A stretch of 41,725 nt of DNA from a bacterium (GTDB lineage: Bacteria > Vulcanimicrobiota > JABDET01): NCBI GenBank assembly GCA_021817145.1, contig JAKAVV010000021.1, positions 1 to 41,725 on the forward strand. The letters run 5' to 3'. The notes beneath the pieces were generated by a model. That model was not told where the DNA came from and searched no databases. It worked only from the letters and a program-made list of their open reading frames with translations. The translations under genes were made by a program, and so were the position numbers. Positions 32,920 to 40,610 of the stretch are shown here, piece by piece. Positions within the stretch are counted from its first letter, which is position 1; every line of letters begins with the position of its first letter.

Positions 32920-34026
32920 AAGTTTAAACTCTTTAAATCTCTGTTCTTGAATCGCATTTTGAACCTCTTTCATTAAATGGATCATGAAATAAACATTGTG
33001 GTAAGAAAGTAAAATTGAAGCTAAAATTTCATGAGAATGAATTAAATGGTGAAGATATGCCCTTGTATAGCGCTTGCAAACATAACAGAGACAGTCTGAG
33101 TCAACAGGAGAAAAATCAAAACGGAAAGGAGAGTTTCGTATGACCATTCTCCCCCTGCTTGTAAACGCCAATCCTGTTCTACCTGCTCGTGTTGGAAAAA
33201 CGCAGTCAAACATATCCACGCCTTGTTCGACTGCTTCCAGCAGATCTTCAGGAGTTCCCAATCCCATAAAATAACGCGGTTTGTCTTCGGGCAGAAGAGG
33301 GATTAAACTGTCTAAAATCTCTTTTGTTTTATCTTTTGATTCTCCAATGCTTAATCCCCCAATGGCGAAACCAGGCGGGTTAAAAGAAAGAGCTGAAAGA
33401 GCGGCTTTTTCCCGAAGTTCAGGGAACATTCCACCCTGCAAAATCGGGAACAAAACTTGATCTTCCCTTTTTTTAGCGGCAAGGGAGCTCTCAAACCAGG
33501 AGATTGTCCTTTTTAATGCCTGTTCTGCCTCTTCATAAGAAGCAGACGGTCCTAAACACTCATCCAAAGGCATCATGATATCAGATCCAAGTATTTCCTG
33601 AATTTCAATCACTTTTTCAGGAGTAAATTCATGGAGAGAACCATCTAAATGAGAACGAAAAAGAACGCCATTATCTGAAACCTTGCGAAGAGAAGCCAGG
33701 CTGAAAACTTGAAAACCTCCGCTGTCTGTTAAAATAGGAGCTTTCCAGTTCATAAAAGAATGCAGTCCCCCTGCCTGCTGAATAACCCTGGTCCCTGGAC
33801 GCAAATACAAATGATAGGCATTGGAAAGAAGAATCTCAGTCCCCATCTCAATCAATTGGTCTGTCAGCAGTCCTTTCACAGCCCCCAATGTTCCCACTGG
33901 CATGAAAACAGGAGTAAAAACAGTCCCATGGCTTAATTCAAGCTTTCCTGAACGAGCCTGGCTTGAAGGATCTCTTGCTAGAACCTGAAAAGAAAATTTC
34001 ACCAGTTTTTTTTCCGCTTCATTCAA
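32866..34026 (-). CDS. tgt: tRNA-guanine transglycosylase (queuine tRNA-ribosyltransferase)
   Basis: The 386-residue protein has TDSGGFQVFSLA (catalytic-pocket Asp), GGLSIGESKDKTKE, GVDMFDCVFPTRAGRTGLAFT (nucleophile Asp), and the zinc site CLCYVCKRYTRAYLHHLIHS. It exchanges guanine for preQ1 at the wobble position of Asn, Asp, His and Tyr tRNAs. The start is TTG at 34026, preceded by AGGA and six bases; no ATG is in frame nearby. The 3' end overlaps kdpD. Confidence 0.97.
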   Translation of the reverse strand: MNEAEKKLVKFSFQVLARDPSSQARSGKLELSHGTVFTPVFMPVGTLGAVKGLLTDQLIEMGTEILLSNAYHLYLRPGTRVIQQAGGLHSFMNWKAPILTDSGGFQVFSLASLRKVSDNGVLFRSHLDGSLHEFTPEKVIEIQEILGSDIMMPLDECLGPSASYEEAEQALKRTISWFESSLAAKKREDQVLFPILQGGMFPELREKAALSALSFNPPGFAIGGLSIGESKDKTKEILDSLIPLLPEDKPRYFMGLGTPEDLLEAVEQGVDMFDCVFPTRAGRTGLAFTSRGRMVIRNSPFRFDFSPVDSDCLCYVCKRYTRAYLHHLIHSHEILASILLSYHNVYFMIHLMKEVQNAIQEQRFKEFKLLFHAQNASSRDCHNIGE

Positions 34027-34071
34027 TCATTTTCCTGGATCGCATAAGTTAAACTTGGAAAAACCTTGTTT

Positions 34072-34096
34072 TGCCTCCAAAAAAACTGGGTATAAA
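34072..34096 (+). promoter_or_regulatory. Possible promoter of the small heat-shock gene
   Basis: TATAAA (34091-34096) is a good -10; a TTGTTT is about 19 bases upstream, a little far. It lies between the divergent tgt and hsp20 genes. No CIRCE-type inverted repeat is seen, so the heat-shock control type is unknown. Confidence 0.3.
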
Positions 34097-34152
34097 AGAT
34101 CTGAAGCGGAGTGGAATCCAAAAAAATAAAAAAAATCAGGAGGGATAGCAAA

Positions 34153-34677
34153 ATGGTCCTTACAGAAGGTAAAGTTTCTGTTCCCACAATGCGGGAAGGC
34201 GGTTATACAACACTTCCCACAAATTTATTCAGCAGCTGGTTCAATATGACCCCAGTTCGCGAATTATCACAAATCAGAGAATCAATGGTTGAGCTTTTCA
34301 CCGAGCTTTTCCAGGGAAATCAAAACGGCTTTGGAGTGACCCTTCAGCCTGCCGTTAATCTTTACATTGAAGAAGATCAACTGATTGTTGAAGCCCTTGT
34401 TCCCGGCTGCAGCAAAACAGATCTCCATATCAATGCCATGCCCCATTCTTTAGTGATCTCCGGCGAAATTTGCCGAGGCGAAAGAGAAATGAAGAATGAT
34501 CAAAGATATTTCTGGAACGAATTCGGTGTAGGGCGACGATATTATCGGCACATCCAACTTCCAGTTGAAATTAAACCAGAAGGGATTGATGCTCAATACA
34601 AGAATGGCATTCTGCGCCTCCGCCTGCCTGTTCTTGAAACCGCTTATACAAAGAACGTATCAGTCAGCATTAAGTAA
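34153..34677 (+). CDS. Small heat-shock protein (Hsp20/alpha-crystallin)
   Basis: The start is taken at the ATG at 34153 because AGGAGGGA lies eight bases upstream; the GTG at 34111 would add 14 lysine-rich residues. The resulting 174-residue protein has the alpha-crystallin domain in its C-terminal two thirds: QPAVNLYIEEDQLIVEALVP, SLVISGEI, FGVGRRYYRHIQLPVEI, and YKNGILRLRLPV (the typical GxLxLxxP-type turn). It binds unfolding proteins without ATP. An intrinsic terminator follows. Confidence 0.93.
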   Translation: MVLTEGKVSVPTMREGGYTTLPTNLFSSWFNMTPVRELSQIRESMVELFTELFQGNQNGFGVTLQPAVNLYIEEDQLIVEALVPGCSKTDLHINAMPHSLVISGEICRGEREMKNDQRYFWNEFGVGRRYYRHIQLPVEIKPEGIDAQYKNGILRLRLPVLETAYTKNVSVSIK

Positions 34678-34704
34678 AAACATAAAGACAAAAGAATTAA
34701 AACG

Positions 34705-34729
34705 AAAAGGGATTCCACTCCCTTTTTTT
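34705..34729 (+). terminator. Intrinsic terminator of the small heat-shock gene
   Basis: AAAAGGGA-TTCCAC-TCCCTTTT forms a 4-GC stem extended by A:T pairs, followed by a T run. It begins 28 bases after the stop codon. Confidence 0.8.
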
Positions 34730-34748
34730 ATTTCGAAGTAAGATGACC

Positions 34749-34768
34749 CGCCGCTTGCGAGCGAGGCG
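34749..34768. repeat. Short GC-rich palindrome in the hsp20-hydrolase spacer
   Basis: CGCC-GCT-TGCG-AGC-GA-GGCG can form a hairpin of seven base pairs with a small bulge. It is clearly richer in G and C than its surroundings and might be a REP-like unit. No T tract follows in either direction. Confidence 0.35.
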
Positions 34769-34784
34769 CGATGGAAGTCTTTTC

Positions 34785-36101
34785 TTATTCTAAATACCCT
34801 TTGACTTTTGAGAGAATCGGCTGATTGGCTGGAGGAAACCCGATTTGATCAAAATCTTGATGATTCACCCACTGAACTTCCCCCCATTTAATCGCTCTAA
34901 TCGCTCCTTGCAAAACACGACATTTAAAAAAATGAATTTTAATTTTCCGATCCGGATAATTGCACATCACTGTATCAATCAGATGCTCAACAATAACTTC
35001 AAGATTAACCTCTTCTCGAATTTCACGAATCACAGCCATTTGAGGAGACTCTCCAGGTTCCAATTTTCCGCCAGGAAATTCCCACATTCCTTCCAGATGT
35101 TTCCCTTTAATTCTTCTGGCAATCAGAACTTTTCCATCCTGAATAATAACCCCTGCGGCCACATCAACAACCCCATCTCGGGACAAAGAAAGATCTCCTT
35201 TTTTCTCAACCTTTTTTCCTAAAAATTGAAGCAGTTTTTTCTGATACAAATCAGTCTGCTGGTCATAAGCCTCTGCATGGCCAACTTGAGGGACGATCCA
35301 CAGCTCTTTTTTTACGGATGGACACTTTTTAAACAAAGCCTTTGCGTGAGAAACTGAAATGGTCTGATCCCCCTCTCCATGAATAAAAAAAATGGGAAGA
35401 TCTCTCAGCTTTTTAACAGCATCCAATGGTTTTTCAGGATCTTCAGGATAGCCTCCAATTTTCCTTAAAAAAAACCAGCAAATACCCCAGAAGTACTTTT
35501 TAGGGAGTCCGTGAAAAAAAAGAGAAAAATTTCTTTTTAATAAAGCCATCCCATCAGCATAAGAGCTGTCGCACACAAGACTCGATATTTGATCTGTTTC
35601 CGCGGATGCCAAAAGAGCGGCAGCTGCCCCCATACTGAAACCAATAACAATCACTTTCCCATCAAAGGTCAAATGATTTGCCTCAGCATATTGAATCGCC
35701 CCCAGGAGATCCTCTTTTTCTCGATATCCAAGGTTAGAAAAGAATCCATCTGATTCTCCATGAGCTCTAAAATCAAAAACCAGACAGTCATATTCATTGC
35801 GAAACATAAAAGCAGCCAGAGGAAGGGTTTCCGCTTTGCTGGACATCAATCCATGACAAATAATCACCAACCCTTCTGATGCTTGATTATGCCGCATCAA
35901 CCATCCTGACAATTTCGTTCTGCCATCCCGACTGTAAAATTGAACTTTAGCAAAGGGAAGATTATAAGCTTTAGGAGAATAATCAGAACGAGAATGGAAG
36001 GGATGAATAAAGAGAAAAGTCGCGGCAAGAGCAGAAAAACCATAAAGCAAAAATAAAATAGTCAATAACTCCAGAATAAAAACTAAACTTTTTAGAATCA
36101 T
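34785..36101 (-). CDS. Membrane-anchored alpha/beta hydrolase fused to a MutT-type Nudix domain
   Basis: The 438-residue protein has an N-terminal membrane helix (residues 5-32). The hydrolase domain follows, with GFSMG (nucleophile S156), HGLMSSKAE (oxyanion region), D245 in HGEGDQT, and H275 in VGHAEAY, a complete triad. After a charged linker (KKVEKKGDLSLSRDG) comes a Nudix domain from about 312: VAAGVIIQDGKVLIARRIKG, MWEFPGGKLEPGES, REIREEVNL (box complete, Asn in place of the last Gly) and FPPANQPIL. The Nudix part resembles MutT, which removes oxidised dGTP. Such a fusion is unusual. The Nudix substrate is cytoplasmic, so the hydrolase would also be expected on the inner face of the membrane. 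Frame is open throughout. Confidence 0.85.
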   Translation of the reverse strand: MILKSLVFILELLTILFLLYGFSALAATFLFIHPFHSRSDYSPKAYNLPFAKVQFYSRDGRTKLSGWLMRHNQASEGLVIICHGLMSSKAETLPLAAFMFRNEYDCLVFDFRAHGESDGFFSNLGYREKEDLLGAIQYAEANHLTFDGKVIVIGFSMGAAAALLASAETDQISSLVCDSSYADGMALLKRNFSLFFHGLPKKYFWGICWFFLRKIGGYPEDPEKPLDAVKKLRDLPIFFIHGEGDQTISVSHAKALFKKCPSVKKELWIVPQVGHAEAYDQQTDLYQKKLLQFLGKKVEKKGDLSLSRDGVVDVAAGVIIQDGKVLIARRIKGKHLEGMWEFPGGKLEPGESPQMAVIREIREEVNLEVIVEHLIDTVMCNYPDRKIKIHFFKCRVLQGAIRAIKWGEVQWVNHQDFDQIGFPPANQPILSKVKGYLE

Positions 36102-36105
36102 ACCC

Positions 36106-36168
36106 CTTTATAAATTTCTTGCTTTTTATAAAGACCCCTTTCCAGGGATCTTTTCCGATAAGCAAGAA
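36106..36168. promoter_or_regulatory. Inverted repeats in the leader between the hydrolase and methyltransferase genes
   Basis: Two perfect inverted repeats overlap: CTTTATAA (36106-36113) with TTATAAAG (36126-36133), and TTCTTGCTT (36116-36124) with AAGCAAGAA (36160-36168), the latter enclosing CCCT/AGGG. They cannot both form at once. The second ends 11 bases before the ATG at 36180. Confidence 0.45.
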
Positions 36169-36179
36169 TAATCAACACA

Positions 36180-38039
36180 ATGCAAGGAAAACAGTTCCTC
36201 GAAGAACTTAAAGAAAGAATCATCATTGGAGATGGAGCCATGGGAACCATGCTGCATGAAAAAGGGGTTCCCTGGGAAATTAACTTTGATACGATGAATT
36301 TAATGCAGCCTGAACTCGTAAAATCAATCCATTTAGAATATATAGCAGCAGGAGCTCAATTCATTGAAACCAATACTTTTGGAGCCAATGCCAATAAACT
36401 GGCAGCCACTGAATTTTCAAAAAAAGTCAGAGAAATCAATCTGGCAGGGGGGAAAATCGCCCGTGAATCGGTAAACTCGAATATCGCTGTTGCCGGTTCT
36501 GTGGGTCCTTTAGGGAAACCCCGACTGGAAAATGGAGAAAGCCAGGGGGAAGAGGAGAAAGCAGCGGTCTTTCAGGAGCAGATCCAAGCCTTACGCGACA
36601 GTGGAGTGGATCTCTTAATCCTGGAATCTTTTCCAACAGCGGACGAACTTCTTCTAGCTTTAAGGGTTGCCCGTTCCATCACTGAAATTCCGATTATCTG
36701 TCAACTGGCGGTTCTGGACAGACTTGATCCATCGCAAGAAATTTGGGCTGCTAAACAGCTGCTGGAATTAATCACTTATGGAGCTGACTGTATTGGAGGG
36801 AACTGTGGATCAGGACCAGCTTACCTGATAAAGATCATTCAGAGATTAAGCCAGATGACAGATTTTCCGATCTCCGCTTTTCCCAATTTAAGTTTCCCCC
36901 AATATATCAATGGACGATACGTTTATATTTCAGACCCCAATTATTTTGCTGAAAGCGCTGTAAAACTGGCTGATTCAGGAGCTAACTTAATCGGAGGATG
37001 CTGTGGAACAACACCTCATCACATTCGTTTAATCAGCCAGAAATTAAAAGATCGAAAGCCTTCTCCCCGCATTCTGGTTGAATTTTCAGAAAAAAAGCAT
37101 GATGATTCTTTAAAATCCACGCTTCCCTCTTTCCCCAATCTTTTAGAAAAAATAAACAAGAAAAAAATAATCGTGATTGAACTGGACCCGCCAAGAGGAA
37201 TTGGATATGGAGAAGTTCTGGAAGGGGCAAGATCCCTGGCAAAAGAAGGAGCAGACGCCATCAGTATTGCTGAAAACCCTCTTGCCAGCATAAGAATGAG
37301 CGCTTTTGCTCTTGGATATCTGGTCCAAAAAGAGGCAGGGATCCTGGCAGTCCCTCACTGCACCTGCAGGGACCGCAATCTTCTAGGACAGCAGTCTGAA
37401 CTCATGGGGGCATGGGCATTGGGCTTAAATCATATTCTCCTGATCACAGGAGATCCAACCAGTATTGGAGGAGCCCTTGGCTGCAGTTCTGTTTTCGACA
37501 CCAATTCTTACGGATTAATTGAAATGGCGGTTAAATTAAATCAAGGGATCAATATCGCGGGAAACCCAATTGCCTATCCTACCAATTTTATTATTGGGTG
37601 CGCTTTTAATCCTAACAAAATCAATATGGACGCAGAAATCAAACGATTAAAGAAGAAAATGAATTTGGGAGCGAAATTCGCGCAGTCCCAAATTGTGTAT
37701 GATCCTGAAAAAATTAAAGAAATGTATGCCAAAACAAAAGAGCTTGAAATCCCTATTTTCTGCGGAATTATGCCTTTAATCAGCTATCGAAATGCAGAGT
37801 TTCTCCACAATGAAGTTCCTGGTTTTTCTATTCCTGAAGAAGTCCGCAGAAGAATGAAAAATGTGGAAGGGGAGAAAGAAAAAGGGATTCAAGAAGGGAT
37901 CAAGATCAGCAGAGAACTGATTGAGACTGCTCTTGAAGCCGGGGCTCCTGGAATTTACATGGTAACACCTTTCAATAAATGGAGGATCATGGCTGAATTA
38001 TGCAGACACATTAGAGCCTTAACTCCAGTCGCAAAATAA
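36180..38039 (+). CDS. Bifunctional homocysteine S-methyltransferase / methylenetetrahydrofolate reductase (YitJ-like)
   Basis: The 619-residue protein begins with the methyltransferase domain (IIIGDGAMGTMLHEKG, IETNTFGANANKL) carrying the zinc Cys sites GADCIGGNCGSGP and GANLIGGCCGTTPHHI. From about residue 315 a MTHFR barrel follows, with IELDPPRG, EGADAISIAENPLASI, TCRDRNLLGQQSEL, LLITGDPT and GAKFAQSQIVYDPE. The protein makes methionine from homocysteine and methyl donors and feeds the folate pool; the same fusion is YitJ in Bacillus. No SAM-riboswitch consensus is visible in the short leader. It stands alone on the plus strand. Confidence 0.93.
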   Translation: MQGKQFLEELKERIIIGDGAMGTMLHEKGVPWEINFDTMNLMQPELVKSIHLEYIAAGAQFIETNTFGANANKLAATEFSKKVREINLAGGKIARESVNSNIAVAGSVGPLGKPRLENGESQGEEEKAAVFQEQIQALRDSGVDLLILESFPTADELLLALRVARSITEIPIICQLAVLDRLDPSQEIWAAKQLLELITYGADCIGGNCGSGPAYLIKIIQRLSQMTDFPISAFPNLSFPQYINGRYVYISDPNYFAESAVKLADSGANLIGGCCGTTPHHIRLISQKLKDRKPSPRILVEFSEKKHDDSLKSTLPSFPNLLEKINKKKIIVIELDPPRGIGYGEVLEGARSLAKEGADAISIAENPLASIRMSAFALGYLVQKEAGILAVPHCTCRDRNLLGQQSELMGAWALGLNHILLITGDPTSIGGALGCSSVFDTNSYGLIEMAVKLNQGINIAGNPIAYPTNFIIGCAFNPNKINMDAEIKRLKKKMNLGAKFAQSQIVYDPEKIKEMYAKTKELEIPIFCGIMPLISYRNAEFLHNEVPGFSIPEEVRRRMKNVEGEKEKGIQEGIKISRELIETALEAGAPGIYMVTPFNKWRIMAELCRHIRALTPVAK

Positions 38040-38065
38040 AAAAAAATTAACTTTGCTCTGCTGTT

Positions 38066-39508
38066 TTATGAATGATACCGAATCGTATAAGTTATCTTAT
38101 ATTTGCCATGAGCAGGAACTCGAGGAAGAAATTCAAAAGAAGCGCCGCTTATTTTTTTATACGGTTCCGAAGAATGGGTAATCCTCCAGGATAAAGCAGA
38201 AGGCAGATTCTGAATCACGCGAATCTGAACAGGAACTTTTTTCCTGTTTTTTAGAATTATTTCAAGCTTCTTTTTATACAGGCCATTGGGTCCAGGCAGG
38301 ATAATCTGATAAGACAGCTGCTTTTCTTCCGCGGAAAGTTCAAAAGCGTTCCCGATTTTAAATTCTAATTTTTCCCCGACAGGAGTATTCCCAATTTCAC
38401 TCTCTCCAATCAGCAGTTCTCCTTTTTCAGATGAAGGCTGAATCGAGATTGGGTTGGGTGACATAGAAGCCAGCTTCTTATACATCATTATTTTCCCCTC
38501 AGGAAGGGGAACTCCCATTTTCTCTTTTTTACTGTTGTAAAATTTCAGGAGAACTCCAACTTGATGATTCTGGTTTTCTCCATAAGATGAAAGGATATTC
38601 ATATTTTTATAAAGATAAATCTTTTGGAAGGGGACCCTGTGGGCGGAAAGGAACTGAATTTGAGCGGTTTGGTTATTGAAAAGAGAGGCTCTGCGGTTCA
38701 AATGATACAAATGATATTCAAAAAAATGGGACTGCTGTAATGGAGCCTCCGCCATCGGCGCTGTTCGCATCCCCTTTACCCCATAAAACATTCTGGGACT
38801 GAACACAGGGTTAACCAGATGAATGACTCCAGAGACTAGATTCAAAGCAGCATGATGAAAAACTGCTCCACTCTGATTGCTGACAACAGCCCATCCCATT
38901 ATATCCAGATGATGACGACTTAAAACAGCCACATAATTCCCTTTCCAGTTAACTCCTCTCGTTATATAAGAAAGTTCGATTTTCTCTTCCCCTGTGATTG
39001 AGCTTTTAATCAGCCAGGAGAGCGCAGGTTTAATCAAAAATCGAGTTTGTTTAGAAACAGGAAAAATCAGATTTCCTGGAGGAGTTAAATAAACTTTTCC
39101 ATTAATCTCTAAAATAACATTAGAGCTGATACTTAACAATCTGGCGTTTTGAAATTTTATTTTTCCTGTCTTAGAATTGATTTCTTCAACTTGAATCTTT
39201 TCTCCTAAATATCGGGTTAAAAGCTCCTGCTGGCTGATAAGATTGTCATTATATCTCTGCTCTAAAATCTGAACTTTTCCAGAATGTGAAAGATCTTGGA
39301 AAAAGACGGTTGATGGTTCAATAGAAGAGGGAATGTTTTTTATAAAAACAGGATGAACCCCTTTTTTTACGAAAATCGTCTGTGTTTTTTGGACAAGGGC
39401 AATCCCTTGATTGTAAACGGTAATCGTGGTAGAAAGAGTTTTCGCGAAAGCGAAACTGCTGAATAACTGAGTAAAAAGTAAAATTAAAAGAAAACGGCGC
39501 AGTCCCAT
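38066..39508 (-). CDS. Secreted DUF4139 protein
   Basis: The 480-residue protein has a signal peptide (LRRFLLILLFTQLFSSFAFA) and typical DUF4139 strands: VYNQGIALVQKTQTI, YNDNLISQQELL, LSYITRGVNWKGNYVAVLS, LNLVSGVIHLVNP and the closing LPRVPAHGKYKITYTIRYHS. Function of the family is not established. It begins at the base after the Uma2 stop (TAG-ATG), so translation is coupled. Location is the periplasm or outer surface. Confidence 0.85.
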   Translation of the reverse strand: MGLRRFLLILLFTQLFSSFAFAKTLSTTITVYNQGIALVQKTQTIFVKKGVHPVFIKNIPSSIEPSTVFFQDLSHSGKVQILEQRYNDNLISQQELLTRYLGEKIQVEEINSKTGKIKFQNARLLSISSNVILEINGKVYLTPPGNLIFPVSKQTRFLIKPALSWLIKSSITGEEKIELSYITRGVNWKGNYVAVLSRHHLDIMGWAVVSNQSGAVFHHAALNLVSGVIHLVNPVFSPRMFYGVKGMRTAPMAEAPLQQSHFFEYHLYHLNRRASLFNNQTAQIQFLSAHRVPFQKIYLYKNMNILSSYGENQNHQVGVLLKFYNSKKEKMGVPLPEGKIMMYKKLASMSPNPISIQPSSEKGELLIGESEIGNTPVGEKLEFKIGNAFELSAEEKQLSYQIILPGPNGLYKKKLEIILKNRKKVPVQIRVIQNLPSALSWRITHSSEPYKKISGASFEFLPRVPAHGKYKITYTIRYHS

Positions 39509-40075
39509 CTAAACCCACAACTCTTTTAAAGAAAACTCAAGACCTGGGAAAAGAGAAGGGCTAACAATTCCACTCCCCTGGTTTTTTGCGATCAATTGAT
39601 ACTCTTTTTCCTCTAACTCATACACCTCTATGGTTCTTTCCATTGGATCCACTATCCAGCAGTGGGGAACTTTAAATTGAGCATAAAGTTTAAATTTAAC
39701 CATTCGATCCATTTTTTTGTTCCCTTTAGAAAGCACTTCTACCACCAGATCCGGAGAACCAAAAATTCCCCGCTCTTTAATCAGATTCTTGTTTGCATTG
39801 GAAACATAAACCAGATCCGGTTCAACCACATTGATATCAGATAGCACAACAGCAAAAGGAGAACAAAAAACCTTTCCAATCGGATGTCCAATAAGATAGT
39901 GAGCAAGAATTCTGGTCAATTGAGTAACTGAATTTTGATGAGAGTATCCAGGGGGTGGTGTCATGAACAGTTCTCCTTCAAGAATCTGATATCGTTTTCC
40001 ATTCTCAGGGAGCAAAAAATAATCATGATAATTGAAAAGATTTTTTTCTTCTAGGTTGGGTCGAGCAAGAGACAT
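39509..40075 (-). CDS. Uma2-family (DUF820) putative endonuclease
   Basis: The 188-residue protein carries the Uma2/restriction-endonuclease-like core: YQILEGELFMTPPPGYSHQN, VVEPDLVYVSN, PDLVVEVLSKGNKKMDRMVKFKLYAQ and CWIVDPMERTIEVYEL. Asp in EPDLVY, Glu in VEVLS and the following Lys form a PD-(D/E)XK-like site. Uma2 proteins are abundant in cyanobacteria and some deep-branching bacteria and their role is unclear. It abuts the DUF4139 gene with no spacer, the upstream gene of the pair. Confidence 0.88.
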   Translation of the reverse strand: MSLARPNLEEKNLFNYHDYFLLPENGKRYQILEGELFMTPPPGYSHQNSVTQLTRILAHYLIGHPIGKVFCSPFAVVLSDINVVEPDLVYVSNANKNLIKERGIFGSPDLVVEVLSKGNKKMDRMVKFKLYAQFKVPHCWIVDPMERTIEVYELEEKEYQLIAKNQGSGIVSPSLFPGLEFSLKELWV

Positions 40076-40154
40076 TTTTCACACTTTCCTTTGTAGAGAC
40101 TTTCTTTGCGATCATGACCAATCCCTTCACTATCGCACACAAGGATGTCAATCA

Positions 40155-40592
40155 TCACTTTCGATTTACGAAATAAAAAAAGAAAAAAATCATGGAAACT
40201 GTTACTGCTGAATCCGCAAAATTAAACACGGGCCAGAAGCGTAAATCCAAAAAATCTATGACATACCCCAGTCTTATTCTGTCAATTAAATTTCCAATTC
40301 CACCTCCGATTAAAAGGCCGATAAACAGTTGAAGAGTATAAGATTGATTATATCTTAACGCATAAAACAAAAAAAATCCGATTAAAATAAGAGTCATCGC
40401 AATAAAAAAAAGGTTGGGAAAAGGGAAAAGACTGAAAGCCCCTCGGGAATTATAAGTCAAAGTTAAATAAAGAATGTGATCAATAAATGGTTCTGAATGA
40501 TTCAAAATCAGATGATGAACACACCAGATTTTTGTCATCTGATCCAAAATCACTACCAGGCAGGCGGGAAAAAGAAAGAAAAATCGTCTCAC
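40155..40592 (-). CDS. lspA: Lipoprotein signal peptidase (signal peptidase II)
   Basis: The 145-residue protein has four membrane helices. The catalytic Asp sites are GNLIDRIRLGYVIDFL and FNFADSAV. It removes signal peptides from prolipoproteins. It lies 18 bases after the ileS stop on the same strand, the ileS-lspA order found in many bacteria. Confidence 0.95.
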   Translation of the reverse strand: MRRFFFLFPACLVVILDQMTKIWCVHHLILNHSEPFIDHILYLTLTYNSRGAFSLFPFPNLFFIAMTLILIGFFLFYALRYNQSYTLQLFIGLLIGGGIGNLIDRIRLGYVIDFLDLRFWPVFNFADSAVTVSMIFFFFYFVNRK

Positions 40593-40610
40593 AGAAATCT
40601 ATTCCAAAAA

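Noticed and set aside
36102-36179. SAM riboswitch before the methyltransferase/MTHFR gene
   Set aside because: The leader is only 78 bases and shows none of the conserved SAM-I or SAM-II blocks.
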